Assembly: GCF_008080435.1 (NCBI RefSeq)
Contig: NZ_VRKN01000006.1
Coordinates: forward strand, 1-64,000
Source of the DNA: Enterobacter asburiae
GTDB taxonomy: Bacteria; Pseudomonadota; Gammaproteobacteria; Enterobacterales; Enterobacteriaceae
Direction of reading: 5' to 3'
Length of the DNA: 64,000 nt
The notes under the pieces were generated by a model. That model was not told the origin of the DNA. It ran no database searches and saw only the letters and a list, made by a program, of their open reading frames with translations. The position numbers and the translations under genes were made by a program. This document shows positions 32,733-44,961 of the stretch, one piece after another. Position 1 is the first letter of the stretch, and each line of letters opens with the position of its first letter.

Positions 32733-32853
32733 CAGTTGTTGGCGGAGTGTGCTGTTAATGATTCTCAATTTGGCACGGGGTGTGCCTGACTGATACCATT
32801 GACGACACTTAGACTAGTATTGTCGAAAAAATCGACACCGATGGACAGATTAC
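32733..32853. other. Divergent rpsB-map control region
   Basis: This is the rest of the 321-base gap between rpsB and map. It holds a Fur-box-like 19-mer (32754-32772, GTTAATGATTCTCAATTTG, 13 of 19 to consensus), an inverted repeat GGCAC-GGGGT-GTGCC (32772-32786), and a perfect inverted repeat TGTCGA-AAAAA-TCGACA (32821-32837) just ahead of map. I could not assign a convincing map promoter by eye. Confidence 0.5.
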
Positions 32854-33648
32854 ATGGCTATCTCTATTAAGACACCTGAAGAAATTGAAAAGATGCGCGT
32901 CGCCGGTCGTCTGGCCGCGGAAGTGCTGGAAATGATCGAACCGTTCGTGAAGCCGGGCGTCAGCACCGGTGAACTGGACCGTATCTGTAACGACTATATC
33001 GTGAACGAGCAGCACGCGGTCTCCGCCTGCCTCGGCTACCACGGTTTCCCGAAATCCGTCTGCATCTCTATTAATGAAGTGGTGTGTCACGGCATTCCTG
33101 ACGATGAAAAACTGCTGAAAGATGGCGACATCGTCAATATCGACGTGACCGTCATTAAAGACGAGTACCACGGTGACACCTCAAAAATGTTCATCGTTGG
33201 CAAGCCGACTATTCTTGGCGAGCGTCTGTGCAAAGTGACGCAAGAGAGCCTCTACCTGGCGCTGAAAATGGTTAAACCGGGTATTCGCCTGCGTACCATC
33301 GGTGCGGCAATCCAGAAGTTTGTGGAAGCGGAAGGTTTCTCCGTGGTACGCGAGTATTGCGGTCACGGCATTGGTCGCGTCTTCCATGAAGAACCGCAGG
33401 TCCTGCATTATGATGCCGATGACGGCGGCGTGGTGCTGCAAAAAGGTATGACCTTTACTATCGAGCCGATGGTCAACGCGGGTGATTACCGCATCCGAAC
33501 CATGAAAGACGGCTGGACGGTGAAAACCAAAGACAGAAGCTTGTCTGCGCAGTACGAGCATACTATTGTGGTAACAGACAACGGCTGCGAAATTATGACG
33601 TTGCGCAAGGATGACACCATCCCGGCGATACTGACGCACGATGAATGA
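32854..33648 (+). CDS. map: Methionine aminopeptidase, type I
   Basis: Removes the initiator methionine from nascent proteins with small second residues, at the ribosome exit. The 264-residue pita-bread protein has metal ligands D97 and D108 (VNIDVTVIKDEYHGD), the histidine of CGHGIGRVFHEEP, the glutamate of TIEPM and the last glutamate near YEHTIVV. Length is the same as E. coli. A strong terminator follows. Confidence 0.98.
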   Translation: MAISIKTPEEIEKMRVAGRLAAEVLEMIEPFVKPGVSTGELDRICNDYIVNEQHAVSACLGYHGFPKSVCISINEVVCHGIPDDEKLLKDGDIVNIDVTVIKDEYHGDTSKMFIVGKPTILGERLCKVTQESLYLALKMVKPGIRLRTIGAAIQKFVEAEGFSVVREYCGHGIGRVFHEEPQVLHYDADDGGVVLQKGMTFTIEPMVNAGDYRIRTMKDGWTVKTKDRSLSAQYEHTIVVTDNGCEIMTLRKDDTIPAILTHDE

Positions 33649-33650
33649 TA

Positions 33651-36387
<2,737 letters not shown>

Positions 36388-36419
36388 TATGTTTTTTAGT
36401 GAAATGGAAAGAGTAAACA

Positions 36420-37244
36420 ATGCAGCAGTTACAGAACGTTATTGAGTCCGCTTTTGAGCGTCGCGCCGAGATTACCCCGGCAAATGTGGATACCGTGACC
36501 CGTGAGGCGGTAAACCAGGTGATTTCCCTTCTGGATTCCGGCGCGTTGCGCGTGGCAGAAAAAATCGACGGTCAGTGGGTCACTCATCAATGGCTGAAGA
36601 AAGCCGTGCTGCTCTCTTTCCGTATCAACGATAACCAGGTTATCGACGGCGCAGAAAGCCGCTACTTCGATAAAGTACCGATGAAATTCGCCGACTACGA
36701 CGAAGCGCGTTTCCAGAAAGAAGGCTTCCGCGTGGTACCGCCTGCGGCAGTGCGTCAGGGCGCATTCATCGCACGCAACACCGTGCTGATGCCATCCTAC
36801 GTGAACATCGGCGCCTACGTTGACGAAGGCACCATGGTCGACACCTGGGCGACCGTCGGTTCATGCGCGCAGATCGGTAAAAATGTTCACCTGTCCGGCG
36901 GCGTGGGCATCGGTGGTGTTCTGGAGCCACTGCAGGCTAACCCGACCATCATCGAAGATAACTGCTTCATCGGCGCGCGCTCCGAAGTGGTTGAAGGCGT
37001 GATCGTTGAAGAAGGCTCCGTGATCTCCATGGGCGTTTACATCGGTCAGAGCACCCGTATTTACGACCGTGAAACCGGAGAAGTTCACTACGGCCGCGTT
37101 CCGGCGGGTTCCGTGGTGGTTTCCGGCAACCTGCCGTCAAAAGATGGCAAATACAGCCTGTACTGTGCGGTTATCGTGAAGAAAGTGGATGCGAAAACGC
37201 GCGGTAAAGTGGGCATCAACGAATTGCTGCGCACCATCGATTAA
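36420..37244 (+). CDS. dapD: Tetrahydrodipicolinate N-succinyltransferase
   Basis: Succinylates tetrahydrodipicolinate in the lysine/diaminopimelate pathway, needed for peptidoglycan. The 274-residue protein has an N-terminal helical domain, a left-handed beta-helix (about 105-225, hexapeptide repeats such as IGGVLEPLQ and [10 protein letters not shown]) and a C-terminal cap. It lies 32 nt after glnD and may share transcripts with it. Confidence 0.97.
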   Translation: MQQLQNVIESAFERRAEITPANVDTVTREAVNQVISLLDSGALRVAEKIDGQWVTHQWLKKAVLLSFRINDNQVIDGAESRYFDKVPMKFADYDEARFQKEGFRVVPPAAVRQGAFIARNTVLMPSYVNIGAYVDEGTMVDTWATVGSCAQIGKNVHLSGGVGIGGVLEPLQANPTIIEDNCFIGARSEVVEGVIVEEGSVISMGVYIGQSTRIYDRETGEVHYGRVPAGSVVVSGNLPSKDGKYSLYCAVIVKKVDAKTRGKVGINELLRTID

Positions 37245-37255
37245 TCGGGTATAAC

Positions 37256-37283
37256 AAAAAGCGGGGGCAACCCCGCTTTTTTT
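37256..37283 (+). terminator. Terminator of dapD
   Basis: AAAAAGCGGGG, loop GCAA, CCCCGCTTTTTTT, 12 nt after the dapD stop. Confidence 0.92.
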
Positions 37284-37355
37284 ATATCTGAGGGTGGCGA
37301 AAATAGATTTTTTCGTTAATTATTCAAAGGTTATGTTGAGCTCAAGGGTACCGCT

Positions 37356-37742
37356 ATGTACGATAATCTGAAAAGTCTGGGCATTACCAATCCTGATGAA
37401 ATTGATCGTTACAGCCTCCGTCAGGAAGCCAATAACGATATTCTGAAAATCTATTTTCACAAGGACAAAGGAGAGTTTTTCGCCAAAAGCGTGAAGTTTA
37501 AATATCCACGCCAGCGTAAGACCGTTGTTGCTGACGGTGTAGGACAGGGATACAAAGAAGTACAGGAAATCAGCCCTAACCTGCGCTATGTGATCGATGA
37601 ACTCGATCAGATCTGCCAGCGCGACCGCACCGAAGTCGATCTCAAGCGTAAGATCCTTGACGATCTGCGTCACCTTGAAAGCGTTGTGACTAATAAGATC
37701 AGCGAGATTGAAGCGGATCTTGAGAAATTAACGCGGAAATAA
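37356..37742 (+). CDS. yaeH: DUF3461 family protein YaeH, function unknown
   Basis: A 128-residue protein matching E. coli YaeH ([34 protein letters not shown] start). It is charged, with a predicted C-terminal helical region (about 70-128) that could form a coiled coil. No signal peptide, membrane segment or catalytic motif is visible. In E. coli yaeI lies between dapD and yaeH; here only 111 bases separate them. Confidence 0.93.
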   Translation: MYDNLKSLGITNPDEIDRYSLRQEANNDILKIYFHKDKGEFFAKSVKFKYPRQRKTVVADGVGQGYKEVQEISPNLRYVIDELDQICQRDRTEVDLKRKILDDLRHLESVVTNKISEIEADLEKLTRK

Positions 37743-37746
37743 AAGC

Positions 37747-37774
37747 AAAACGGCAATCCTTGATTGCCGTTTTT
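37747..37774 (+). terminator. Terminator of yaeH
   Basis: AAAACGGCAATC, loop CTT, GATTGCCGTTTTT. It is followed at once by the first copy of the dispersed palindromic repeat. The same AAAACGG...CCGTTT design recurs after yadS and hemL. Confidence 0.88.
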
Positions 37775-37782
37775 AATGTTTG

Positions 37783-37830
37783 CGCCCTCTCCCCGTGGGA
37801 GAGGGATGGGGTGAGGGCACCAGACCGCAC
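37783..37830 (+). repeat. Dispersed palindromic intergenic repeat, copy 1
   Basis: GCCCTCTCCCC-GTGGGAGAGGG core with the tail GGGGTGAGGGCACCAGACCGCAC. It is located between convergent yaeH and cdaR, ending 4 bases before the cdaR stop codon. It shares the core and tail with copies at 44480, 47820 and 61836. Confidence 0.85.
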
Positions 37831-37834
37831 TCAG

Positions 37835-38992
37835 TCATCTCTGTTCATCCAGCTGCAGCGCCACATACAGCAGCAGCCTGTCGTCAAAATTCCCCAGATC
37901 CAGCCCCGTCAGTTCCGAAATCCGGTTTAACCGATACTCCAGGGTATTGCGGTGAATAAACAGCGCCTTCGAGGTCGCCAGCGGCTGCACATTATGCCGG
38001 AACCACGCCTGCAGCGTACGGCGCAGCAAGCCGTTGTTGTCCATGGCTTTCAGACGCGCTAACGGCCGCGCCAGCTCATTGGCCTGCCAGCCCCCGCGCA
38101 GGCTGTCGAGCAGCACCGGCAGCATCAGATCCTGATAGAAATAACTGCGGCTCTCCGGCATCCGCTGCTTGCCCACCATCATAGTGGTGCGCGCGGTACG
38201 CCAGGAGCGGGCGATACTGCCCGGCCCGGTAAAGTAGTTGCCGAGCGCAACGCGAAAACGCAGCTGACCATTCTCCTTCATCCGGGAGATCAGCAGCTCC
38301 ACGCGACGACGATGATCTTCCGCATCCCAGCGGCCGAACGCATTAAGTGCCGGTTTAAGCACCACCATTTCCGTCAGAGAAACGATCGCCACCAGGTTAT
38401 CGCGCTCCGGCGTCGCCAGCGCATTTTGCAGCTGCTGCAGTTCGGCCATCGCGCTGTCCACGCCAAGCTGGCCGCTATCGACCTCAATCACAGCCACCAC
38501 GCGCGGCTGGTTCAGATCGATCCCCAGACGCTGCGCCCATTCGCTGAGCGCAGGCGTATGCTCTTCCGCCTGAATAAGGTTCATCACCAGCTCTTCACGC
38601 AGGCGGCTGTCCTGAGCGAGCAGGTGCATCAGGCGTGACTGTTCCAGCATCATTTCTGCCGTCATACAGACCAGCTCACCGTATTTTCGCAGTGACTCGG
38701 GCTCGCCGGTCAGGCCGATTACCCCCACAATCTCGCCTTCAAGGCGCAGCGGTAAATTGATGCCCTGACGTACGCCGTGCAGGTGTTTCGCTACCGCATC
38801 GTCGATATCCACGACCCGCCCCTGGGAAAGCACCAGCAGCGCACCTTCGTGCAATTCCCCAATACGCTCGCGATCACCGCTGCCAATAATGCGCCCGCGG
38901 GCATCCATTACGTTGATATTGGTATCAATGATGCGCATGGTGCGCGCCACGATATCCTGCGCCATTTTGGTATCAAGATGCCAGCCAGCCAT
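37835..38992 (-). CDS. cdaR: Sugar-diacid utilisation regulator CdaR
   Basis: Transcription activator (also sdaR) that in E. coli responds to D-glycerate and switches on galactarate, glucarate and glycerate catabolic genes. The 385-residue protein has an N-terminal sugar-diacid-recognition domain (about 1-135), a GGDEF-like middle region and a C-terminal PucR-type helix-turn-helix (FIHRNTLEYRLNRISELTG). I used the ATG at 38992 (MAGWHLDTKMAQ), which gives the E. coli length, rather than an upstream ATG at 39061. Its target genes are not in this window. Confidence 0.95.
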   Translation of the reverse strand: MAGWHLDTKMAQDIVARTMRIIDTNINVMDARGRIIGSGDRERIGELHEGALLVLSQGRVVDIDDAVAKHLHGVRQGINLPLRLEGEIVGVIGLTGEPESLRKYGELVCMTAEMMLEQSRLMHLLAQDSRLREELVMNLIQAEEHTPALSEWAQRLGIDLNQPRVVAVIEVDSGQLGVDSAMAELQQLQNALATPERDNLVAIVSLTEMVVLKPALNAFGRWDAEDHRRRVELLISRMKENGQLRFRVALGNYFTGPGSIARSWRTARTTMMVGKQRMPESRSYFYQDLMLPVLLDSLRGGWQANELARPLARLKAMDNNGLLRRTLQAWFRHNVQPLATSKALFIHRNTLEYRLNRISELTGLDLGNFDDRLLLYVALQLDEQR

Positions 38993-39138
38993 GGAACCCT
39001 CCTGTGAGCAGAGCTCAAGCATAGGGAAGTTCAGCGACGACTGCATTGTGCGAATGCACAAAGAGAGAAGGAGAAGTATGGAGTTGTGGCAAGAATCACA
39101 GAAACGGGAAAGCCCCTGCGAACAGGGGCTTAAGAGGA

Positions 39139-40575
39139 TTACTGCATCAGCAGATAAAGAGAGGTATCACCGCGCTGGATATTCAGCGCCAGCACGGAAG
39201 GCTTGCTGTCGAGAATTTTGCGCAGTTCAGCGATGTTTTTCACCGGCTGCTGGTTAGCGCCCATGATCACATCGCCTTTTTTCAGGCCAATACGGGCTGC
39301 CGGTGAATTCGCTTTCACGTTGTTCACCACCACGCCTTTGTCTGCGCCTTTGTTGCTCATCTCGGCACCTTCAATACCGCTGAAGATGGTGCTGGAATCC
39401 ACCTGATTCTGGCTGCTCTGCTGCAGCTCCAGGCTCACGTTAACCGGCTTACCGTCGCGCAGCAGGCCGAGGGTCACTTTACTGCCAATTGGCATTGAGC
39501 CCACTTCCGCACGCAGGGCAGCAAAGCTGCTGATCGGTTTACCGTTCAGGGAGGTGATCACATCCCCCGCTTTAATGCCCGCTTTCGCCGCAGAGGAATT
39601 CGGCATCACCTGGCTGACAAATGCCCCGCGCTGAGCGTCAACTTTCATCGCCTTAGCCAGTTCGGAGTTCAGCTCCGTACCGAGGATACCCAGCTCACCG
39701 CGTTTCACCTGGCCATACTGCACCATCTGTGCGGTCAGGTTTTTCACCATATTACTTGGGATAGCAAAGCCGATCCCGATGTTGCCGCCGTCCGGTGCCA
39801 GGATCGCAGTGTTAATACCGATCAGCTCACCGTTCAGGTTAACCAGCGCACCGCCGGAGTTGCCGCGGTTGATCGCCGCATCCGTCTGGATGAAGTTTTC
39901 ATAGTTCTCGGCATTGAGGCCGCTACGGCCCAGCGCTGAGACGATACCCGAGGTCACGGTTTCACCCAGACCGAACGGGTTACCGATCGCCACGGTATAG
40001 TCGCCCACGCGCAGCGCGTCGGAATCGGCAATTTTAATCGCCGTCAGGTTTTTCGGATCCTGGATCTGGATCAGCGCGATGTCGGAGCGCGGGTCTTTAC
40101 CCACCACTTTGGCGTCGAACTTACGGCCATCGCTCAGCTGAACCTTAATGCTGTTAGCGTTATCAACAACGTGGTTGTTGGTCACGACGTAGCCTTTCGC
40201 TGCATCAATAATGACCCCCGAGCCAAGCGCCATGAATTTCTGCTGCTGGCCGCCGCCCTGGCTGTCATCCCCGGCACCACCGCCCTGACAGAACGGTGAA
40301 CTCTGGAATGGCGAACCGTCCTGGCAGAACGGCGAGTTATCACCGAAGAACTGCTGGAAGTTACGCGGCATACGCGGCGTATTGACGGTCGTGCTACCCT
40401 CAACGTTAATACTCACCACCGATGGCATCACTTTTTCGAGCATCGGTGCCAGGCTTGGCATCTGCTGCGCGGTTGCTGCCGACGATGCGGTCTCGGCTGC
40501 AGTAGCAGTCAGAGGAGACAGCGCTAAACCTAAACTCAGAGCCAGTGCACTCATTGCTAATGTGGTTTTTTTCAT
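39139..40575 (-). CDS. degP: Periplasmic serine protease/chaperone DegP (HtrA)
   Basis: Degrades or protects misfolded periplasmic and outer-membrane proteins; forms cages on substrate binding. The 478-residue precursor has a signal peptide (cleavage near residue 26), a trypsin-like domain with the catalytic triad seen as NNHVVDN, SDIALIQI and GNSGGALV, an LA-loop rich in Q/G with two cysteines (SPFCQ...SPFCQ), and two PDZ domains. The start at 40575 matches E. coli MKKTTLA; three extra codons upstream are possible. Confidence 0.97.
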   Translation of the reverse strand: MKKTTLAMSALALSLGLALSPLTATAAETASSAATAQQMPSLAPMLEKVMPSVVSINVEGSTTVNTPRMPRNFQQFFGDNSPFCQDGSPFQSSPFCQGGGAGDDSQGGGQQQKFMALGSGVIIDAAKGYVVTNNHVVDNANSIKVQLSDGRKFDAKVVGKDPRSDIALIQIQDPKNLTAIKIADSDALRVGDYTVAIGNPFGLGETVTSGIVSALGRSGLNAENYENFIQTDAAINRGNSGGALVNLNGELIGINTAILAPDGGNIGIGFAIPSNMVKNLTAQMVQYGQVKRGELGILGTELNSELAKAMKVDAQRGAFVSQVMPNSSAAKAGIKAGDVITSLNGKPISSFAALRAEVGSMPIGSKVTLGLLRDGKPVNVSLELQQSSQNQVDSSTIFSGIEGAEMSNKGADKGVVVNNVKANSPAARIGLKKGDVIMGANQQPVKNIAELRKILDSKPSVLALNIQRGDTSLYLLMQ

Positions 40576-40620
40576 GTTTCTCAATCTCGATTTACAGGTA
40601 ACGCAAAATTGCTGTGTAAC

Positions 40621-40648
40621 TCAGATTCGTTTTATACCGCTTAGTTCC
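40621..40648 (-). promoter_or_regulatory. Sigma-E promoter of degP
   Basis: On the minus strand -35 GGAACT (40643-40648), 17-bp spacer, -10 TCTGA (40621-40625), close to the known E. coli degP sigma-E promoter. It ties degP to the stress response released by RseP, encoded at 24763. Confidence 0.88.
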
Positions 40649-40706
40649 GGCGATAAGTTTATGGAAAAGGTAAAAATTTATTGGCCGTCTTTACAAAACT
40701 CCGGGG

Positions 40707-42221
40707 TTATTCCACCGCCATCAGCTTGCGGTATTCATCCCAGGCATACAAATCCGTCATGCCGCTGATATAGTCCTGGATAAGACGGCAGCGATAATAA
40801 TATTCCATCACCGGCCATTGGGAAGAATGGCGATCCAGTTTGCCAATCGCTTCGACATACGCCAGACGATGCCGGGTAGAGAGTTTCTGATAAAGCCGCG
40901 ATTCGATGGGTATTCTGCGCACGCGCTCGTGTTCCACCAGTTCGCTGAACTCGTCGACAGAAAGCTGGAGCAACGGGGAATAAATTTCCAGTAACCCACT
41001 GATTACCCGATAACCCTGCAGTTCTAACTGCTCGACATCCGGATGGCTAAATACATGCCGCATCGCCACCTGTTTATAAAGCTCAAGGAGTTGACTGAAA
41101 CTGCTGTCATCTTCCAGCAGCGCGTGGTTGAATTCCCCGCTGAAAATGAGCGGTAAATTATCAATAAAGCGCGACGCCGCATACGGCACCAGTTTATTTA
41201 ATGTATTGACCCGCAAATACATAAAGAACTGGTCTTCCGTACTGCGGCTTAATGTATTTGAGCGTGATTTTTCCCAGGCATTTTCGACTACCTGCGCAAA
41301 CAGCGAGCCTTTTTCATGGGTACCCCAGGCCGCATAAAGATGCTGATAAAGCTCCTCGACGCTGAAAATTCTTTTCTCAACGGCATCTTCCAGATCGGCC
41401 ACGCAATAGGAAATATCATCCGCGGCTTCCATAATCCAGGTCAATGGAAAGCGGCCGTTTGGCGTCAATGAAAGTTCTTTACGTAACCGTTCAATATAGG
41501 CCTCTTCGGAAAGGTAATAGCCCGGTTTTTTCATTAAATAACTGTGGGATGCGGGCGTATCCCCCATCCACCACGCGGGGCGGGTATATTTCAGAATGCA
41601 GCCGACCTGTGCCCAGGTCAGGTTCATGCGCATCAGGGAATGGACCAGCCGGATCCCCTGCGCGTTGCCCTCGAAATGACACAAATCCTGGCGCACTTTG
41701 CGACGCAGATCGTTCAGCCCCTCTTCACCTTCACGCAGGCGTAAATTGCGTACGATGCAGCGGTCATCGCTGAGGGGCTGGCTTACCGCATCCGAAGGAT
41801 AAAGCCGTTGTTTAAACCAGTCATTGATAGCCGCCTCACCAAAGTGGCCGAAAGGCGGGTTGCCGATGTCATGCATCAGGCAGGCCATCTCAACGATGCT
41901 CTCGAAGGGACCCGTCAGTTCGTCCAGACCATAGGTTTCCAGCAAACGCTGCTCTTTGAGTCGGCTCAAAATCTCTTTGGCAATGTAGCGCCCGACCTGC
42001 TGCACTTCCATGGAGTGGGTTAAGCGGGTGCGCACCGCGGCGTTACGCTCCAGCGGGAATACCTGGGTCTTTTGCTGCAGACGGCGAATGGCGGGCGAGT
42101 TAATGATCCTCCCGCGATCGCTTTCGAAGATACGCAGGATCTCATGCTCGCTCTTGTCGCCCTGCGGCGAACGGAAGCGTCGGTGCCAGTTAATTTTGGT
42201 GCGAAAATCGATTGGTGACAT
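40707..42221 (-). CDS. dgt: Deoxyguanosinetriphosphate triphosphohydrolase
   Basis: Hydrolyses dGTP to deoxyguanosine and triphosphate, shaping dNTP pools; hexameric HD-domain enzyme. The 504-residue protein has the HD metal site spread over [10 protein letters not shown] and [16 protein letters not shown], with later substrate-site residues in [10 protein letters not shown] and [16 protein letters not shown]. Length matches E. coli. It is divergent from mtnN across an 82-base gap. Confidence 0.96.
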   Translation of the reverse strand: MSPIDFRTKINWHRRFRSPQGDKSEHEILRIFESDRGRIINSPAIRRLQQKTQVFPLERNAAVRTRLTHSMEVQQVGRYIAKEILSRLKEQRLLETYGLDELTGPFESIVEMACLMHDIGNPPFGHFGEAAINDWFKQRLYPSDAVSQPLSDDRCIVRNLRLREGEEGLNDLRRKVRQDLCHFEGNAQGIRLVHSLMRMNLTWAQVGCILKYTRPAWWMGDTPASHSYLMKKPGYYLSEEAYIERLRKELSLTPNGRFPLTWIMEAADDISYCVADLEDAVEKRIFSVEELYQHLYAAWGTHEKGSLFAQVVENAWEKSRSNTLSRSTEDQFFMYLRVNTLNKLVPYAASRFIDNLPLIFSGEFNHALLEDDSSFSQLLELYKQVAMRHVFSHPDVEQLELQGYRVISGLLEIYSPLLQLSVDEFSELVEHERVRRIPIESRLYQKLSTRHRLAYVEAIGKLDRHSSQWPVMEYYYRCRLIQDYISGMTDLYAWDEYRKLMAVE

Positions 42222-42303
42222 GTGCTCCCCCGCGTGAGAATGCGTTTCCCCTTAACCGCATGATAGACTATGCATCTTAACAAGGCACATCGCGAGTAAA
42301 TCT

Positions 42304-43002
42304 ATGAAAATCGGCATTATTGGTGCAATGGAAGAAGAAGTTACGCTGCTGCGTGACAAAATTGAGAACCGTCAGACGCTCTCTCTGGGTGGTTGTGAGA
42401 TCTACACCGGCCAGCTGAACGGCGTTGACGTGGCTCTGCTGAAATCAGGCATCGGTAAAGTGGCTGCTGCGCTGGGTGCAACCCTGCTGCTTGAGCGCTG
42501 CAAGCCGGACGTGATCGTGAATACCGGCTCTGCGGGCGGCCTGGCGCCGACGCTGAAAGTGGGGGATATCGTTGTCTCCGACGAAGCGCGTTACCACGAT
42601 GCCGACGTCACCGCTTTCGGTTACGAGTACGGTCAGCTCCCGGGCTGCCCTGCTGGTTTTAAAGCTAACGACAAACTGATTGCGGCGGCAGAGACCTGCA
42701 TTGCTGAACTCAACCTCAACGCGGTACGCGGTCTGATTGTCAGCGGTGATGCCTTCATCAACGGCTCCGTTGGGCTGGCGAAAATCCGTCATAACTTCCC
42801 TCAGGCGGTTGCCGTTGAGATGGAAGCGACCGCGATCGCTCATGTTTGCCATAACTTCAGCGTACCGTTTGTGGTGGTTCGCGCCATCTCTGACGTGGCA
42901 GACCAGCAGTCCCACATCAGCTTCGACGAGTTCCTGACCGTTGCGGCAAAACAGTCCACCGTGATGGTGGAACGCCTGGTGCAGAATCTGGCACGTGGCT
43001 AA
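42304..43002 (+). CDS. mtnN: 5'-methylthioadenosine/S-adenosylhomocysteine nucleosidase
   Basis: Cleaves MTA and SAH (and 5'-deoxyadenosine), feeding methionine salvage and the LuxS step toward AI-2; also called pfs. The 232-residue protein is a PNP-fold homodimer with general acid E12 (GAMEEEV), the glutamate of AVEMEATA and the catalytic aspartate of RAISDVADQ. It overlaps btuF by 8 nt. Confidence 0.97.
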   Translation: MKIGIIGAMEEEVTLLRDKIENRQTLSLGGCEIYTGQLNGVDVALLKSGIGKVAAALGATLLLERCKPDVIVNTGSAGGLAPTLKVGDIVVSDEARYHDADVTAFGYEYGQLPGCPAGFKANDKLIAAAETCIAELNLNAVRGLIVSGDAFINGSVGLAKIRHNFPQAVAVEMEATAIAHVCHNFSVPFVVVRAISDVADQQSHISFDEFLTVAAKQSTVMVERLVQNLARG

Positions 43003-43795
43003 ACATACCGTCAGGGCGCTGGCCGCCCTGCTTCTTCTCGCACCGCTGTGGCTCTATGCTGTACCGCGTGTGATTACGCTCTCTCCCGCGAATACGGAAC
43101 TGGCATTTGCAGCCGGGATCACGCCCGTTGGCGCGAGTAGCTTTTCGGATTACCCACCGCAAGCCGCAGGTATTGAACAAGTGGCAACCTGGCAAGGGAT
43201 GAACCTTGAGCGCATCGTGGCGCTTAAACCGGATCTCGTGCTGGCCTGGCGTGGCGGTAACGCTGAGCGGCAGGTTAACCAGCTCACCTCGCTTGGCATA
43301 AAGGTTATGTGGATTGACGCCGTCAGCATTGAGCAGGTCGCTCAGTCGCTGCGCGCCCTGGCACCCTATAGCCCTACCCCCAAAAAAGCCGAGGCGGCAG
43401 CGAAACAGATGCTGAGCGACTATGCCGCGCTGAAATCCCGATACGATACCCCTGTTAAAAAGCGCATCTTCCTGCAGTTTGGCAGCCAGCCGCTGTTCAC
43501 CACCGGAAAAGGGTCGATTCAGAACCAGGTGCTGGAAGTCTGTGGCGGTGAAAATATCTTTGCTGCCAGCCGGGTGCCATGGCCTCAGGTTAGCCGTGAA
43601 CAGGTCCTGGCGCGCCAGCCACAGGCCATCGTCGTGGTTGGAAATGCGAGCGAAATTCCTAAAATTGAACAATTCTGGCAAAGGCAGCTAAAAATTCCGG
43701 TGATCCCACTCAACAGCGACTGGTTTGAACGCGCCAGCCCGCGTATTATCCTCGCCGCAAAACAGCTCTGTGCCGCGCTGGCAGAGAGTCACTAA
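42995..43795 (+). CDS. btuF: Vitamin B12-binding periplasmic protein
   Basis: Captures cobalamin in the periplasm for the BtuCD importer. The 266-residue precursor starts at GTG ([22 protein letters not shown] signal peptide), as in E. coli. It has the class III binding-protein fold with the [21 protein letters not shown] segment and two lobes joined by a long helix. BtuC/BtuD genes are not nearby. Translation is coupled to mtnN by an 8-nt overlap. Confidence 0.96.
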   Translation: MAKHTVRALAALLLLAPLWLYAVPRVITLSPANTELAFAAGITPVGASSFSDYPPQAAGIEQVATWQGMNLERIVALKPDLVLAWRGGNAERQVNQLTSLGIKVMWIDAVSIEQVAQSLRALAPYSPTPKKAEAAAKQMLSDYAALKSRYDTPVKKRIFLQFGSQPLFTTGKGSIQNQVLEVCGGENIFAASRVPWPQVSREQVLARQPQAIVVVGNASEIPKIEQFWQRQLKIPVIPLNSDWFERASPRIILAAKQLCAALAESH

Positions 43796-43822
43796 CATAA
43801 GACCCTTTTCGAGGATTTAACG

Positions 43823-44440
43823 ATGCTCGTTTATTGGCTGGATATTCTTGGCACAGCCGTTTTTGCTATCTCCGGCGTCCTGCTCGCCGGAAAACTACGC
43901 ATGGATCCGTTTGGCGTGCTGGTGCTGGGCGTTGTGACCGCCGTCGGCGGCGGGACTATCCGTGATATGGCGCTGGCGAATGGCCCGGTGTTTTGGGTGA
44001 AAGATCCTACCGATCTGGTGGTCGCGATGGTCACCTGCCTGTTAACCATTGTACTGGTTCGCCAGCCCCGCAGATTACCCAAGTGGATATTGCCGGTACT
44101 GGATGCCGTCGGTCTGGCCGTGTTTGTCGGTATTGGCGTCAATAAGGCGTTTAATGCGGGTACCGGTCCGATGGTGGCAATCTGCATGGGCGTATTAACC
44201 GGCGTGGGCGGTGGGATCATTCGCGACATTCTGGCGCGTGAAGTGCCGATGATCCTGCGTACTGAAATTTACGCGACGGCCTGCATTGTCGGCGGGATTG
44301 TTCACGCTACCGCGTACTACACCTTTGCACTCCCGCTGGAGAATGCCGCGATGCTGGGGATGGTCGTGACGCTGGTGATACGTTTAGCGGCGATACGCTG
44401 GCACCTGAAGCTGCCGACGTTTGCGCTGGATGACAGGTAA
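43823..44440 (+). CDS. yadS: TRIC/UPF0126-family membrane protein YadS
   Basis: A 205-residue inner-membrane protein with about seven hydrophobic segments. It shows the duplicated glycine-rich repeat of the family (GVVTAVGGGTIRDM and GVLTGVGGGIIRDI), which in related TRIC channels lines a cation pore. The E. coli protein has been linked to glycine transport, but I treat the substrate as unsettled. Third gene after mtnN-btuF (27 nt gap). Confidence 0.92.
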   Translation: MLVYWLDILGTAVFAISGVLLAGKLRMDPFGVLVLGVVTAVGGGTIRDMALANGPVFWVKDPTDLVVAMVTCLLTIVLVRQPRRLPKWILPVLDAVGLAVFVGIGVNKAFNAGTGPMVAICMGVLTGVGGGIIRDILAREVPMILRTEIYATACIVGGIVHATAYYTFALPLENAAMLGMVVTLVIRLAAIRWHLKLPTFALDDR

Positions 44441-44444
44441 ACGC

Positions 44445-44476
44445 AAAACGGTAACCGCAAGGTTACCGTTTTTAGT
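44445..44476 (+). terminator. Terminator of mtnN-btuF-yadS
   Basis: AAAACGGTAACC, loop GCAA, GGTTACCGTTTTT. It is followed immediately by copy 2 of the palindromic repeat. Confidence 0.9.
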
Positions 44477-44479
44477 CTT

Positions 44480-44529
44480 TTCTCCCTCTCCCTGTGGGAG
44501 AGGGCCGGGGTGAGGGCATCAGCCCGCAC
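44480..44529 (+). repeat. Dispersed palindromic intergenic repeat, copy 2
   Basis: CCCTCTCCCTGTGGGAGAGGG core with the tail GGGGTGAGGGCATCAGCCCGCAC. It lies between convergent yadS and erpA and ends 4 bases before the erpA stop codon. Translation of its minus strand gives the peptide ALTPALSHRERE, which I believe recurs in spurious annotated ORFs of related genomes. Confidence 0.85.
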
Positions 44530-44533
44530 CCTC

Positions 44534-44878
44534 TTAAATACTGAACGAAGAACCACACCCGCAGGTGCTTGTCGCATTCGGGTTAGTTACCACAAAGCGC
44601 GAACCTTCCAGACCTTCGGTGTAATCCACCGAACCGCCCACCAGATATTGCAGGCTCATCGGGTCAACCACCAGCGCGACGCCCTGTTTCTCGATAGTCA
44701 TATCGCCATCGTTAACCTGATCGTCAAAGGTAAAACCATACTGGAAGCCGCTGCAGCCGCCACCGGTAATATAGACACGCAGTTTCAGATCCGGATTGTC
44801 TTCGTCGGCAATCAGGGTTTTCACTTTGTTGGCTGCTGCTTCGGTAAACTCCAGCGGCAACGCTACGTCATCACTCAT
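44534..44878 (-). CDS. erpA: Iron-sulfur cluster insertion protein ErpA
   Basis: A-type carrier that delivers Fe-S clusters to target enzymes, including IspG/IspH of the isoprenoid pathway; essential for respiration in E. coli. The 114-residue protein has the three conserved cluster cysteines C42 (GGGCSGFQY), C106 and C108 (TCGCGSSF). It is monocistronic, with a good promoter and an inverted repeat in its leader. Confidence 0.97.
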   Translation of the reverse strand: MSDDVALPLEFTEAAANKVKTLIADEDNPDLKLRVYITGGGCSGFQYGFTFDDQVNDGDMTIEKQGVALVVDPMSLQYLVGGSVDYTEGLEGSRFVVTNPNATSTCGCGSSFSI

Positions 44879-44901
44879 CTTATGCTCCCATGAATACTGC
44901 T

Positions 44902-44961
44902 ATTGGGTAAAATTCACCCAATTCTTTGTGTCATTATCTAATACCCTGGTAATTCATTCAA
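44902..44961 (-). promoter_or_regulatory. erpA promoter with inverted repeat in the leader
   Basis: On the minus strand -35 TTGAAT (44956-44961), 17-bp spacer, -10 GATAAT (44933-44938). Just downstream of the expected start lies a perfect inverted repeat, ATTGGGT / ACCCAAT with a 7-base spacer (44902-44922). It could be an operator or a leader hairpin. IscR control of erpA is known in E. coli, but I cannot match this repeat confidently to an IscR motif. The -35 overlaps the end of clcA. Confidence 0.6.

Noticed and set aside
42222..42303. Cobalamin riboswitch ahead of the mtnN-btuF unit
   Set aside because: The gap is only 82 bases and shows no B12-box sequence.
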